Part shown: positions 49,925 through 58,876 of the stretch, piece by piece
Layout of the letters: each line of letters begins with the position of its first letter
How positions within the stretch are numbered: the first letter of the stretch is position 1
Source: CAZIPN01 sp964541225
Lineage (GTDB): Bacteria; Actinomycetota; Coriobacteriia; Anaerosomatales; JAAXUF01
Assembly (NCBI GenBank): GCA_964541225.1
Contig: CAZIPN010000002.1
Coordinates: 67,819-131,818 of the forward strand
Reading direction: 5' to 3'
Length of the DNA stretch: 64,000 bases
The notes under the pieces: generated by a model
Told to the model about the DNA's origin: nothing
The model's input: the letters and a program-made list of their open reading frames with translations, nothing else
Databases searched by the model: none
Translations under genes and position numbers: made by a program

Positions 49925-51184
49925 CTAGCCGCCCTGGATGACGAAGCGGATTACGTCAGCGTACATGAGGTATCCGATCAGCGCGACGAGAAGCGCCATC
50001 CCAGCCAGCGAGACGCCCAATGACAACCGACGCGAGAGCGGGCGCCTGCGCACGGCTTCGACGATTTCGAGAACGACCTTGCCACCGTCGAGCGGTGGGA
50101 TCGGAAGAATGTTCATGGCGCCGAGCGACAAGGACAGCAACGCGACAAAGAAGGCGAAGTCGATGGGTCCGCGCTGCGCCTCCTGGTTCGCCAACACCGC
50201 GATGCCGATCACCCCGGTCGCTCCCTGGACAGACTGCTGGAAGGTGTGGGGGTTGAAGAAGCCGGCAATGGCGACAAAGACCTGGCCGACAAGGCCAAAG
50301 GACATCGAGAGCGCCTGCGGTATGGACTGTCGCACATTGGCGAGCGTGCCCTGAATGCCGATGCGTGCGTGCGTGCCGTCGTCGGTTCCCAGCGTGACGG
50401 GGATCGTGCGCACAGCCGTGCCCTTCTTCAGCGTGACGGTGATCGTGTCACCCGGCTTGTGCTTCGCAATTGCCGAGACGAGCGCGTCCCAATCCGCCAG
50501 TCGCGTGCCGTCAATCGCCGTCACCGTTTCGCCGACCTTCACGCCGGCGCTCACGGCTCCGCCCTTCGGGACAAGCATGCTGACCGTGAGATTCTCGGTA
50601 GGAATGCCCACCAGCGTGAGCACGAGCACGAAGACGAGAACCGCCGAGAGCAAGTTGACCACAACGCCAGCGGCGAGCACGGAGATGCGTTTCCATGCGG
50701 TGAGTCCACGGTAGGTGGTCGAGCGAGCGAGATCGAGCAGCGCCACGGAATCCTCGGCAAGCTCGGCAGGATGCAGCGCGTCGAAGGCATCGTCGTTGCC
50801 CTTCTCGCGCTTGATCGCGTTCCAATCGACGAGCGTCGTAAGCAGCGTGTCTGCGTCGCTCACCGAGAGGCTCAAGTCGTGTGCAACCTCGTCGAGTTCG
50901 ACATGTCGGCGCCGAGTGACATAGGCGAGCACAAGGCCAAGCCGGGAGTCTTCGGGTCCGGGGTCCATGCCGGAAATGCGCACGTAGCCACCGAGTGGAA
51001 TGGCTGTCACGCCGTAGTCGGTCTTCTTGCCGTGCAAGCGTATCGCCGGTCCGGGCAGTCCAATCATGAACTCGTGCACGTGGACGCCGAACGCTCGTGC
51101 AACGACAAAGTGCCCGCCCTCGTGCAGGACGACCAGAATCGAGAACGTCACGATGAACCAGAATAGGTCTGCGAGTACCGTCAT
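49925..51184 (-). CDS. rseP: RseP-type intramembrane zinc metalloprotease with an extra domain
   Basis: A 419-residue site-2 protease. HEGGH at 21-25 lies in the first helix, a PDZ domain is at about 205-290 and PIPPLDGG in the third helix completes the zinc site. It cleaves anti-sigma factors or signal-peptide remnants in the membrane. Between GMDPG (74) and the second helix (about 160) there is an extra segment of about 80 residues (ELDEVAHDLSLSVSDADTLLTTLVDW) that looks like a small winged-helix. Typical homologs have a much shorter loop here. It is between dxr and ispG, the common position. Confidence 0.93.
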   Translation of the reverse strand: MTVLADLFWFIVTFSILVVLHEGGHFVVARAFGVHVHEFMIGLPGPAIRLHGKKTDYGVTAIPLGGYVRISGMDPGPEDSRLGLVLAYVTRRRHVELDEVAHDLSLSVSDADTLLTTLVDWNAIKREKGNDDAFDALHPAELAEDSVALLDLARSTTYRGLTAWKRISVLAAGVVVNLLSAVLVFVLVLTLVGIPTENLTVSMLVPKGGAVSAGVKVGETVTAIDGTRLADWDALVSAIAKHKPGDTITVTLKKGTAVRTIPVTLGTDDGTHARIGIQGTLANVRQSIPQALSMSFGLVGQVFVAIAGFFNPHTFQQSVQGATGVIGIAVLANQEAQRGPIDFAFFVALLSLSLGAMNILPIPPLDGGKVVLEIVEAVRRRPLSRRLSLGVSLAGMALLVALIGYLMYADVIRFVIQGG

Positions 51185-51420
51185 TGGTGAAGCATCCTAT
51201 CGTCTCCAGTTGGCGGCGAAAACAGTGCTGCCTCTCTTCCGCGTGCAAAGCTCACGCCACACAGTAATGTGCCCTGCCAGCCCTCACCGCGAAACCACTG
51301 CCGGAGGCAGACAAGTCAGCCAGCGCTCGGGATCCCACATCGTCACTTGCTGCCCAGTTGCGTCGAATCTTTTAGAGGGTTGCGTGCCACACCATGCATC
51401 GGCTGCCACGGACGTCGACT

Positions 51421-52584
51421 TCAGTGGGAACGCGCCTCGGCAAGCACGCTGCGCGCGGTTTCGCGCGCCCACAAGTCGATGACTTCAAGCTGCTCGACGG
51501 AGTCGAGTCGCTCACGATCATGTGCTGCCATGACGGCCGCCACAATCACCTCGATATCGAGGAACCCGCACTCGTTGGCGAGAAACGCCGCGACCGCGAT
51601 TTCGTTTGCGGCGTTGAGCACGCACGGCATCGTTCCGCCTGCGCGCCCCGCATCGAGCGCGAGCCGCAGGCAGCCGAACGTCTCGATATCCGGCTCGGCG
51701 AAGTCCAGTCGCCCGATCTGGGCGAAGTCGACCGACAAGACGGGCGATTCCCACCTGCGGGGATAGCTCAGGGCGTACTGGATCGGCACGCGCATGTCGG
51801 TCGCGCCGAGGTGTGCCTTCACGCTCCCGTCGGCGAACTCGACCATCGAGTGCACGCAGGACTGCGGGTGCACGACGACGTGGACGCGGTCGATGCCGAC
51901 ACCGAAGAGATGATGCGCCTCGATGACTTCGAGTCCCTTGTTCATGAGGGTTGCCGAGTCAATCGTGATCTTGGGCCCCATGGCCCACGTGGGGTGCGAG
52001 AGCGCTTGCTCGGCAGTCACGGAAGCGAGTTGCTCGCGCGTCTGGCCTCGGAAGGGCCCGCCGGAGGCGGTAAGCCAGATGCGCTGCACGTCGTCGGCTT
52101 CCTCGCCGATCAGGCACTGGAAGATCGCCGAGTGTTCGGAGTCGACTGGCAGGAGCTTGCCTGGGCGCACGAGCCGCATCACGAGATCGCCACCAACAAC
52201 CAGCGACTCTTTGTTGGCGAGCGCAAGCACTTTGCCGGCCTCTAGGGCTGCAAGCGTTGCGCGCAGTCCCGCCGCACCCACAAGTGCATTGAGCACCACA
52301 TCGACATCCGGGTGCTCGGCAAGAGCCACGACTGCGGCCGGGCCGTCGGCGACTGCTGCCAAACCGGCAAGTGCGTTGCGTGCGGTGCGTGCGGCGTGTG
52401 AATCGGCGACGGCGATCTCGCGGACACCGAACGTACGGGCCTGCTCGGCGATCAGCGCGGCGTTGGAGTGAGCGGCGAGCGCGACAACCTCGACCCGTCC
52501 AGGATGAGCGGCGGCAACCTGGAGCGTTTGGCGTCCGATCGACCCTGTGGAGCCGAGCAGCGCAACTCGGATGCGCTTGCTCAT
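51421..52584 (-). CDS. dxr: 1-deoxy-D-xylulose 5-phosphate reductoisomerase
   Basis: A 387-residue MEP-pathway enzyme using NADPH. The N terminus has GSTGSIGRQTL; ANKESLVVGG, DSEHSAIFQCL, TASGGPF and MGPKITIDSATLMNKGLEV are the substrate and metal-binding segments. ATG 52584 overlaps the cdsA stop (ATGA) and has GGGGAGG upstream. The open frame extends further into cdsA but out of homology. dxr and ispG together indicate isoprenoids made by the MEP route. Confidence 0.96.
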   Translation of the reverse strand: MSKRIRVALLGSTGSIGRQTLQVAAAHPGRVEVVALAAHSNAALIAEQARTFGVREIAVADSHAARTARNALAGLAAVADGPAAVVALAEHPDVDVVLNALVGAAGLRATLAALEAGKVLALANKESLVVGGDLVMRLVRPGKLLPVDSEHSAIFQCLIGEEADDVQRIWLTASGGPFRGQTREQLASVTAEQALSHPTWAMGPKITIDSATLMNKGLEVIEAHHLFGVGIDRVHVVVHPQSCVHSMVEFADGSVKAHLGATDMRVPIQYALSYPRRWESPVLSVDFAQIGRLDFAEPDIETFGCLRLALDAGRAGGTMPCVLNAANEIAVAAFLANECGFLDIEVIVAAVMAAHDRERLDSVEQLEVIDLWARETARSVLAEARSH

Positions 52585-53456
52585 GGGCGCGGAACACCTC
52601 CCCACCACATCACCCAATACGCGATGAGGCCGACGAGGATGATTGAATCCAGCCGATCGAGGAATCCGCCGTGACCGGGCAACACGACCCCGGAGTCCTT
52701 GACGCCGGCCTCCCGCTTCATGCGGGACTCGAAGAGGTCGCCGATGACGGCAGTCCCGCCGATGAGCACGCCGATGCCAATGGCGAGCGGGACCTTGACG
52801 CCAACCCACGGGAAGAGGATCGCGAGTCCAAGCCACACAGCGATGGTCCCCAACGCTCCGGCGATGAATCCCTCCCAGGACTTGTTGGGCGATATGCGCG
52901 GCATCATCTTGTGCCTGCCGAGGGTGGACCCGACGAAATACGCGAGCGTGTCGTTGGCCCACACGCCAAGGACCACCGCAGTCGCGAGTTCCCGCCCGTA
53001 TGTGAAGTCCCTGACGATAAGCACGAGATACGCAAGCAAGAAGCCGGTGTAGACACTGCCGAGCACCGTCGTGGCCGTGTCGGTTGTGCGCACGCGCACG
53101 AAGACGACGTGCCAGACAAGTGACGCGCCGATAAGGGCCGTGAATGTCGATGACAGGCCGGAGAGTCCCCAAATCGCGGCAGCGAGCGGCATGAGCACCG
53201 CTGCCGCGGTTCCGAACATCTCGTTTGGAAGCCGGGACTCTCGGCGCTCGAGTGCATAGAACTCCGAACACGCGAACCCCGCCATAATGCTCACGAGGAG
53301 ACCTAGCACTAGCGGATCGCGCATGCTCAGCGCAGGGATGCGAGCAAACCAGATGGCCGCGAGTGTGACTGCGGCGTACCCGACCGCCGTTGCCACACGC
53401 ACGAGCAGACTACGAGGCTTGATTCCTTCGGGTGCGCGCACACGAATCTCGCCCAC
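52581..53456 (-). CDS. cdsA: Phosphatidate cytidylyltransferase
   Basis: A 291-residue membrane enzyme that makes CDP-diacylglycerol from phosphatidate and CTP. It has about eight membrane helices and the CdsA signature at the C terminus (ESRMKREAGVKDSGVVLPGH then GGFLDRLDS). The frame is flanked by uppS upstream and dxr downstream with short or overlapping junctions, the conserved frr-uppS-cdsA-dxr-rseP order. Confidence 0.95.
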   Translation of the reverse strand: MGEIRVRAPEGIKPRSLLVRVATAVGYAAVTLAAIWFARIPALSMRDPLVLGLLVSIMAGFACSEFYALERRESRLPNEMFGTAAAVLMPLAAAIWGLSGLSSTFTALIGASLVWHVVFVRVRTTDTATTVLGSVYTGFLLAYLVLIVRDFTYGRELATAVVLGVWANDTLAYFVGSTLGRHKMMPRISPNKSWEGFIAGALGTIAVWLGLAILFPWVGVKVPLAIGIGVLIGGTAVIGDLFESRMKREAGVKDSGVVLPGHGGFLDRLDSIILVGLIAYWVMWWGGVPRP

Positions 53457-53459
53457 GGT

Positions 53460-54236
53460 CTAGCGACCCCCGTAGCGCCGGTCGCGCTTCTCGAAGTCCA
53501 CGACCGCGCGCAAGAGGTCCGTGCGGTTGAAATCGGGCCACAAGGTTGAGGCGACCCACAGCTCGGCGTAGGCGATCTGCCACAGCAAGAAGTTGCTCAG
53601 TCTCATCTCGCCGCTGGTGCGAATGAGCAGGTCCGGGTCGGGAATGCCGACGGTGTAGAGGTGTGCAGAGACCGCATCTTCATCGATGTTCTCGGGTGTG
53701 ATTGTGCCTTCGACTGCCTCGCGGGCGAGTTCGCGAGCGGCATTGGTGAGTTCGATGCGCCCTCCGTAGTTGAGGGCGACGACGAGGGTAAGCGCGTCGT
53801 TGTCGGCAGTCCTTGCGATGACGCGCTCAAACGCTTCGCGCGTGCGCGTAGGCAACGCCGCCATGTCGCCGATGACCACTACGCGGACGTGCATTCTCTG
53901 CAGGTTGGTGAGTTCGCGCTCGAGGACTTCGACGAAGAGTGACATGAGTCCCGAGACCTCGTCGTCGGGTCTCGTCCAGTTCTCGGTGGAGAACGAGTAG
54001 ACCGTTAGGTAGCGGATGCCAAGCTCGATGGAAGCTGCGATGCACTCGCGAACCGCCCTGGCACCCGCCGAGTGACCGGCCACGTGAGGCAGTGCGCGTT
54101 TGGCGGCCCATCGGCCGTTCCCGTCCATGATGATAGCGACGTGGACAGGGACGGAGTTCGGATCGAACTCCGCAAGAAGCGCACGTGCTCGCTTGTTCTT
54201 GAAGAAGGAATGTCGGGACGCAGCGTCGGGAGCCAC
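53460..54236 (-). CDS. uppS: Undecaprenyl diphosphate synthase (isoprenyl transferase)
   Basis: A 258-residue cis-prenyltransferase. HVAIIMDGNGRWAAKRALPH near residue 30 is the substrate-binding signature with the catalytic Asp; YLTVYSFSTENWTRP and LLIRTSGEMRLSNFLLWQIAYAEL are further family motifs. It makes the C55 lipid carrier that UppP (3.2 kb) recycles. It lies between frr and cdsA. The N-terminal 20 residues are an unconserved basic extension. Confidence 0.96.
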   Translation of the reverse strand: MAPDAASRHSFFKNKRARALLAEFDPNSVPVHVAIIMDGNGRWAAKRALPHVAGHSAGARAVRECIAASIELGIRYLTVYSFSTENWTRPDDEVSGLMSLFVEVLERELTNLQRMHVRVVVIGDMAALPTRTREAFERVIARTADNDALTLVVALNYGGRIELTNAARELAREAVEGTITPENIDEDAVSAHLYTVGIPDPDLLIRTSGEMRLSNFLLWQIAYAELWVASTLWPDFNRTDLLRAVVDFEKRDRRYGGR

Positions 54237-54241
54237 AGGGG

Positions 54242-54957
54242 CTATACCTCCATGACCTCGGCTTCCTTGCGCTTCAGTGCGTCATCGATCATGTGCGTGT
54301 GGGCGTCGGTGATCTTCTGCGTCTCAGTCTCGGCGCGCCTGAGATCGTCTTCGGATATCTCGCCCTCTTTCTCGGCGTGNNNNNNNNNNNNNNNNNNNNN
54401 NNNNNNNNNNNNNNNNNNNNNNNNNNNNNNNNNNNNNNNNNNNNNNNNNNNNNNNNNNNNNNNNNNNNNNNNNNNNNNNCAGTCTCGGCGCGCCTGAGAT
54501 CGTCTTCGGATATCTCGCCCTCTTTCTCGGCGTGCACGAGCTTGGCGTTGGCGTCGCGTCGGATGTTGCGCACAGCGACGCGCGCTTCTTCGGCGTACTG
54601 CTTGCACTGCTTGACGAGTTCCTTGCGTCGCTCTTCGGTGAGCGGCGGGAATGGCAACCGGATGACCGCACCGTCGTTGTTGGGGTTGATGCCGAGCTCG
54701 GAAGCAAGAATGGCCTGCTCGATGGCCTTGAGTGCCGACTTGTCCCAGGGTTCGATGACGAGCAGATGCGGGTCAGGCGACTTGATGCCCGCGATCTGGC
54801 TGACGGAAGTGGGGGTTCCGTAGTAGTCGACCTTGATGTCGTCGAGGACGGCGCCTGTTGCTCGTCCGGTGCGTACCGTCGTGAACTCGTGCGAAAGCGC
54901 TTTGACGGTCTTGTCCATGTGGGCCTTGGCGTCGTTGAGAATGTCGGTCGTGCTCAC
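54242..54957 (-). CDS. frr: Ribosome recycling factor, split by an assembly gap
   Basis: The product begins at GTG 54957 (STTDILNDAKAHMDKTVKAL) and shows RTGRATGAVLDDIKVDYYG, PWDKSALKAIEQAI and PPLTEERRKELVKQ. It ends KITDAHTHMIDDALKRKEAE. A 100-N run with 55-base duplicated flanks lies inside. Removing 155 bases gives 186 residues in one frame, the normal RRF length. RRF splits post-termination ribosomes. The start overlaps the pyrH stop by four bases (GTGA). Confidence 0.93.
54325..54534. other. Assembly gap with 55-base duplicated flanks
   Basis: Ns occupy 54380-54479. Bases 54325-54379 and 54480-54534 are identical. Collapse of 155 bases restores frr to full length. Confidence 0.92.
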
Positions 54958-55682
54958 GTGGCTTCTCCCCTCACGATCGTGCCGACGCGGGCGCCAGTGA
55001 GCGCCTTTTCGATGTTGTCGTCGGTCTCCATGTTGAACACGAGAATGGGCAGCGAGTTGTCCATGCACAACGAGATGGCGGTGGTGTCCATGACTTGCAG
55101 GCCCCGATTGATGACTTCGATGTAGGTGAGTTCGTCGAATTTGACGGCATCGGGGTGCTTCTTGGGGTCAGCATCGTAGATGCCGTCGACCTTAGTGGCC
55201 TTCATGATGCACTCGGCGTCGATTTCAAGTGAGCGCAGCGCTGCGGTGGTGTCGGTAGTGAAGTACGGATTGCCCGTGCCAGCAGCGAAAATCACCACGC
55301 GGCCCTTCTCCAAATGGCGAATGGCTCGGCGGCGAATGTAGGGCTCGGCGACTGCCTGCATCTCGATTGCGCTCATCACGCGGGTGAAGACCCCATGGCG
55401 CTCGAGCGCTTCTTGGAGCGCGAGCGAGTTCATGACGGTCGCGAGCATGCCGATGTAGTCGCCCTGCGCGCGATCCATGCCCTTTGCCGAGGCCGCAAGG
55501 CCACGAAAGATGTTGCCTCCGCCAACCACGATCGCAACTTCGATGCCGCCGTCTCGGGCCTTCTTGATCTGCTCGGCGAGTGAGTCAAGTACCTTCGGAT
55601 CGATGCCGTAGCCAACATCGCCCATGAGCGCTTCGCCCGACAGCTTGAGCAGGACGCGGCGGAACCGATAGGTTGCGGACAC
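54954..55682 (-). CDS. pyrH: Uridylate kinase
   Basis: A 242-residue UMP kinase of the amino-acid-kinase fold. RVLLKLSGEALMGD near residue 8, VVGGGNIFRG, GDYIGMLATVMNSLAL and AAGTGNPYFTTDTTAALR are family hallmarks. I set the start at GTG 55682, eight bases after GAAGGG; a GTG six bases upstream is too close. It overlaps frr and follows tsf, the rpsB-tsf-pyrH-frr order conserved in bacteria. Confidence 0.96.
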   Translation of the reverse strand: MSATYRFRRVLLKLSGEALMGDVGYGIDPKVLDSLAEQIKKARDGGIEVAIVVGGGNIFRGLAASAKGMDRAQGDYIGMLATVMNSLALQEALERHGVFTRVMSAIEMQAVAEPYIRRRAIRHLEKGRVVIFAAGTGNPYFTTDTTAALRSLEIDAECIMKATKVDGIYDADPKKHPDAVKFDELTYIEVINRGLQVMDTTAISLCMDNSLPILVFNMETDDNIEKALTGARVGTIVRGEAT

Positions 55683-55837
55683 GGTCACTTCCCTTCGAGA
55701 AACAGCGTGTGCGAATTGGCGCGGCGACCTTCGGACAGGATACAGCAGACAGGTCGGCACGTGGGTGCCGACCTGCGGGCATTGTGTGTGGATCGAACGC
55801 TCGGCGAATCGTCGGAACCAGCCACCGTGCGGGCGCG

Positions 55838-56728
55838 CTACTCGGCAGCTGACTCGCCGAGGACGAAGCGCTCGAACGTGACGATGGTGAGTTCGTCGCC
55901 GACGGCCTTGCCGGACTCGGCAGCATACTGTGCCACGGTCACATCCGGGTTCTTGACGAAGGGCTGCTCGACGAGCGCAACCTCCTTGAAGAACTTCTCC
56001 AGGCGTCCCGTGGCGATCTTCTCCTGGATCGCCTCAGGCTTGCCAGACTCGGCGGCCTGCGCTTTGTATATGGACATCTCGTGCTCGATGGTCTCGGCGT
56101 CGGCGTCCTCTCGGCGAACGAAGTACGGCGAGGCCGCGGCGACCTGCATGGCCACGTCGCGGGCGAACTGCTTGAAGGTCGGGTCCTCGGCGGTCTCGGC
56201 CTTGGTGAATGCGACAACGACGAGCACGCCGATTCGGCCGCCTCCATGAATGTAGGTGGCTACGGCACCGGTGCCACTCACTTCCTCGCGCACGAAGCGG
56301 GCCACGCCCATGTTCTCGCCGAGCTTGCTGACCTTCTCTCCCAGCAGGCCTTCGACGGTGATGCCGCGACCGGCGATCTCCTGGGTCATCAGGTGCTCGA
56401 CGTCGGTGGGGGTCTCGGCTGCAATATGCTCGGCCACCTCGGCGGCAAAGCCCGTGAACTCGGCGTTGCGGCCGACGAAGTCGGTCTCGGAGTTCACCTC
56501 GACAAGTACGCCGACTTTGCTATCTGCCGAGACGAAGGCAGCGACAACGCCCTCGTTTGTGGCTCGCCCGGCCTTCTTGGCGAGCGCAGCCAGACCGCGT
56601 GTGCGCAGAATGTCGACCGCCGCGTCCAGGTCGCCTCCGGACTCCGAAAGCGCCTTCTTGCACTCCATCATTCCTGCTCCGGTGCACTCACGGAGCTCCT
56701 TGACCATGCTGGCAGTGATCTCAGCCAT
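55838..56728 (-). CDS. tsf: Translation elongation factor Ts
   Basis: A 296-residue guanine-exchange factor for EF-Tu. The N-terminal UBA-like domain has VKELRECTGAGMMECKKAL; EVNSETDFVGRNAEF and MQVAAASPYFVRREDADAE mark the core. The C-terminal dimerisation region contains QPFVKNPDVTVAQY. Normal length and order downstream of rpsB by about 40 bases. The ATG at 56728 has GAGAGGAACC upstream. Confidence 0.96.
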   Translation of the reverse strand: MAEITASMVKELRECTGAGMMECKKALSESGGDLDAAVDILRTRGLAALAKKAGRATNEGVVAAFVSADSKVGVLVEVNSETDFVGRNAEFTGFAAEVAEHIAAETPTDVEHLMTQEIAGRGITVEGLLGEKVSKLGENMGVARFVREEVSGTGAVATYIHGGGRIGVLVVVAFTKAETAEDPTFKQFARDVAMQVAAASPYFVRREDADAETIEHEMSIYKAQAAESGKPEAIQEKIATGRLEKFFKEVALVEQPFVKNPDVTVAQYAAESGKAVGDELTIVTFERFVLGESAAE

Positions 56729-56770
56729 GGGTGGTTCCTCTCAACTCGAGTCTGTAGATGTCGGGTGGGG

Positions 56771-57850
56771 CTAGTTGGCCACGTCCACTTCGGCTTCTTC
56801 GGCCTTCTTGGACGTGCGTGCGGTCTTCGCCTTGGCAGGTGCCTTCTTCTCGGCCTTGGGCTCGTCGTCCGCCGCTGCCTTGGCCTTGGAAGCCTTCTCG
56901 GCCTTGGAGTCCGATTTCGCCGCCGCTTCTGCCGTCGCGGCGTCCGGTGTCACTTCTGCTGCCACGGCTTCGGGTGCCGCTTCCGCGCTGGCCTCAGCAG
57001 CCGGTTCGACGGGTGGCTTCGCTGCGGCGCTCGCCGTTTCAGCGGCCGCTTCGGCAACTTCTTCGAGCGCGGCTGCGGGACTCTCGGTTTCTGCGCATGC
57101 GTCGCCGGACACGATTGTCGGGACGGGCGTGTCAGTTGGGACGACCGTCGGGACGTCGGCATTCTGAAGACCTGACCGGCCCTCCAAGACGGCGTCCGCG
57201 ATGACGCGACACATCAGAGCCACCGAGCGGATCGCATCGTCGTTGCCAGGGATAACGTAGTCCACGTCGTCAGGGTCGGCGTTGGTATCGACCAGGCCGA
57301 TGATCGGGATGCGAAGACGCTGGGCCTCGTGGATCGCGATTTCTTCGCGCTTGGTGTCCACGACGAAGATCGCGCTTGGCAACGACGTCATGTTGCGCAC
57401 GCCATTCAGGTTGCCTTGCAGCTTCGTGAGTTCTTTGCGAAGAAGCAGCTGCTCCTTCTTGGGAAGGGTAGCCATTCGGCCATCAGCTTCCATCGCCTCG
57501 AGCTGCTCCATGTGGGCGATGCGCTCCCGCATTGTCACGAAGTTCGTGAGCATGCCGCCAAGCCACCGGTTGTTGACGTAGGGTTGCTCGGCACGTTCTG
57601 CCTCTCCGCGGATGGGTTCTTGCGCCTGCTTCTTGGTGCCGACGAAAAGGATTGAACCGTTGCGCTGGCCGATGGAACGCGCGAAGTTGTATGCGTTCTC
57701 GAGTTCACGAAGCGTGCGCTGGAGATCGAGGATATAGTTGCCGCCGCGCTCCGCGAAGATGTATGGCTTCATCTTCGGGTTCCAGCGGCGCGTCTGGTGT
57801 CCAAAGTGGACACCCGCCTCGAGCAGGTTCTTCATAGTGACAACGGGCAT
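56771..57850 (-). CDS. rpsB: 30S ribosomal protein S2 with long C-terminal tail
   Basis: A 359-residue S2. Residues 1-229 are the complete core (LLEAGVHFGHQTRRWNPKM, LFVGTKKQAQEPI, VNNRWLGGMLTNF, PSAIFVVDTKRE, IIGLVDTNADPDDVDYVIPG). Residues 230-359 are an Ala/Glu-rich region that becomes Lys-rich near the end (KAEKKAPAKAKTARTSKK), absent from standard S2 of about 230-260 residues. ATG 57850 has CAGGAGG. A promoter and folded leader lie just upstream, so regulation by S2 itself is plausible. Confidence 0.95.
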   Translation of the reverse strand: MPVVTMKNLLEAGVHFGHQTRRWNPKMKPYIFAERGGNYILDLQRTLRELENAYNFARSIGQRNGSILFVGTKKQAQEPIRGEAERAEQPYVNNRWLGGMLTNFVTMRERIAHMEQLEAMEADGRMATLPKKEQLLLRKELTKLQGNLNGVRNMTSLPSAIFVVDTKREEIAIHEAQRLRIPIIGLVDTNADPDDVDYVIPGNDDAIRSVALMCRVIADAVLEGRSGLQNADVPTVVPTDTPVPTIVSGDACAETESPAAALEEVAEAAAETASAAAKPPVEPAAEASAEAAPEAVAAEVTPDAATAEAAAKSDSKAEKASKAKAAADDEPKAEKKAPAKAKTARTSKKAEEAEVDVAN

Positions 57851-57896
57851 GGTGAAACCTCCTGGTTGGTTGTTCCTCCACCCGCCTCATCCCTCA

Positions 57897-57932
57897 GGCG
57901 CGACCATCGTTATCCGATGGCACCTTCGCGCC
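57897..57932 (-). promoter_or_regulatory. Nested hairpin in the rpsB leader
   Basis: On the minus strand GGCGCGA and TCGCGCC form an outer 7-bp stem, and CCATCG and CGATGG an inner 6-bp stem with a GATAA loop; an AGGTG bulge sits on one side. It lies between the predicted start and the ribosome site of rpsB and could be the binding site for S2 autoregulation. Confidence 0.5.
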
Positions 57933-57966
57933 GAAGTCCGCGGGTGTGTGTAATAAGAGCCTAGGA

Positions 57967-57994
57967 AGTATAGCAAAACACACGCTGATTACAA
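57967..57994 (-). promoter_or_regulatory. Predicted rpsB-tsf promoter
   Basis: On the minus strand TTGTAA (57989-57994), a 16-base spacer and TATACT (57967-57972) form a good sigma70-type promoter about 110 bases upstream of rpsB. Its -35 overlaps the hairpin that ends the sigma-factor gene. Confidence 0.7.
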
Positions 57995-58008
57995 CGCACA
58001 ATCAGCGT
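57982..58008 (-). terminator. Terminator after the sigma-factor gene
   Basis: A 9-bp stem (ACGCTGATT / AATCAGCGT) with a 9-base loop lies 43 bases after the sigma-factor stop. On the minus strand it is followed by GTGTTTTGC. It would insulate rpsB from upstream transcription. Confidence 0.6.
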
Positions 58009-58051
58009 TCGTAGCGCCCGAAACATGGGTCGATCGTGTGGGCCAGGGAGT

Positions 58052-58834
58052 CTAGGAAGTCGTTGCGTGGACGGCGTGGAGTTTTGCGCGCAGGCGCAGT
58101 ACAGCCTTGGTGTGCAGCTGGCTCACACGCGATTCGGTCACGCCGAGAACCTGGCCGATCTCTTTGAGTGTGAGGCCCTCGTAGTAGTAGAGCGCGATGA
58201 CGGTGCGCTCACGATCGGGCAGCTTGTCGATAGCCCCCGCAAGGATCTCCTTGATCTCGCCGGTCTCAAAGATGGCCACTGGATCCTCGGCAGTGTCATC
58301 GCGAATTGATCCGATGGCGTTTTGGCCCTCGTCTCGCTCTCCGCCCACCCAGAGTTCTTCGAAGGACACCACGGACGTGTAGGCAAGTTTGGCGAGGAGA
58401 TCCTGGAACTCCTTGAGCGAGATGCTCATGTAGTCGGCCACTTCTTGGTCGGAAGGCACTCGGCGCAAGGTGTTCTCAAGGGCGACGTACGCTCCCTCGA
58501 TTTCGCGAGCACGCGAGCGAACCGATCGCGGCACCCAGTCCATGGCTCGAAGTTCATCAATGATGGCGCCCTTGATACGCGAAATCGCGTACGTCTCGAA
58601 CTTGATGGCCCGCTCAGGATCGAACTTCTCGATGGCGTCGATGAGTCCGAAAATTCCGTAGCTGATCAGATCGGCGGTGTCGACCGTCTGCGGCAGACTG
58701 GAGGCGAGACGGCCCGCCACATACTTCACGAGTGGCGAGTAGTTGAGGATGAGTTCGTCGCGTGCGGCCGAGTCCTGATCCTGTTTGTAGCGTGCCCAGA
58801 GTGCGGTAACGTCGGTCCTTGGGTCGGATCTCAT
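58052..58834 (-). CDS. WhiG/FliA-type RNA polymerase sigma factor
   Basis: A 260-residue sigma-28-class factor: region 2 (NYSPLVKYVAGRLASSLPQ, then DLISYGIFGLIDAIEKFDP), region 3 (RSRAREIEGAYVALENTLRR) and region 4 (LPDRERTVIALYYYEGLTLK, then EIGQVLGVTESRVSQLHTKA). Group members drive flagellar genes or, in Streptomyces WhiG, sporulation. No flagellar or anti-sigma FlgM gene is in the window. In Streptomyces whiG is also near rpsB. ATG 58834. The regulon here is unknown. Confidence 0.93.
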   Translation of the reverse strand: MRSDPRTDVTALWARYKQDQDSAARDELILNYSPLVKYVAGRLASSLPQTVDTADLISYGIFGLIDAIEKFDPERAIKFETYAISRIKGAIIDELRAMDWVPRSVRSRAREIEGAYVALENTLRRVPSDQEVADYMSISLKEFQDLLAKLAYTSVVSFEELWVGGERDEGQNAIGSIRDDTAEDPVAIFETGEIKEILAGAIDKLPDRERTVIALYYYEGLTLKEIGQVLGVTESRVSQLHTKAVLRLRAKLHAVHATTS

Positions 58835-58876
58835 GTGCAGTTACGCCCCTAACTGCGCTGGTCAGAGCGGGAGAGT

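Noticed and set aside
58052..58834. Evidence for flagella from the FliA-type sigma factor
   Set aside because: No flagellar or chemotaxis gene is nearby, and WhiG-type members serve other regulons.
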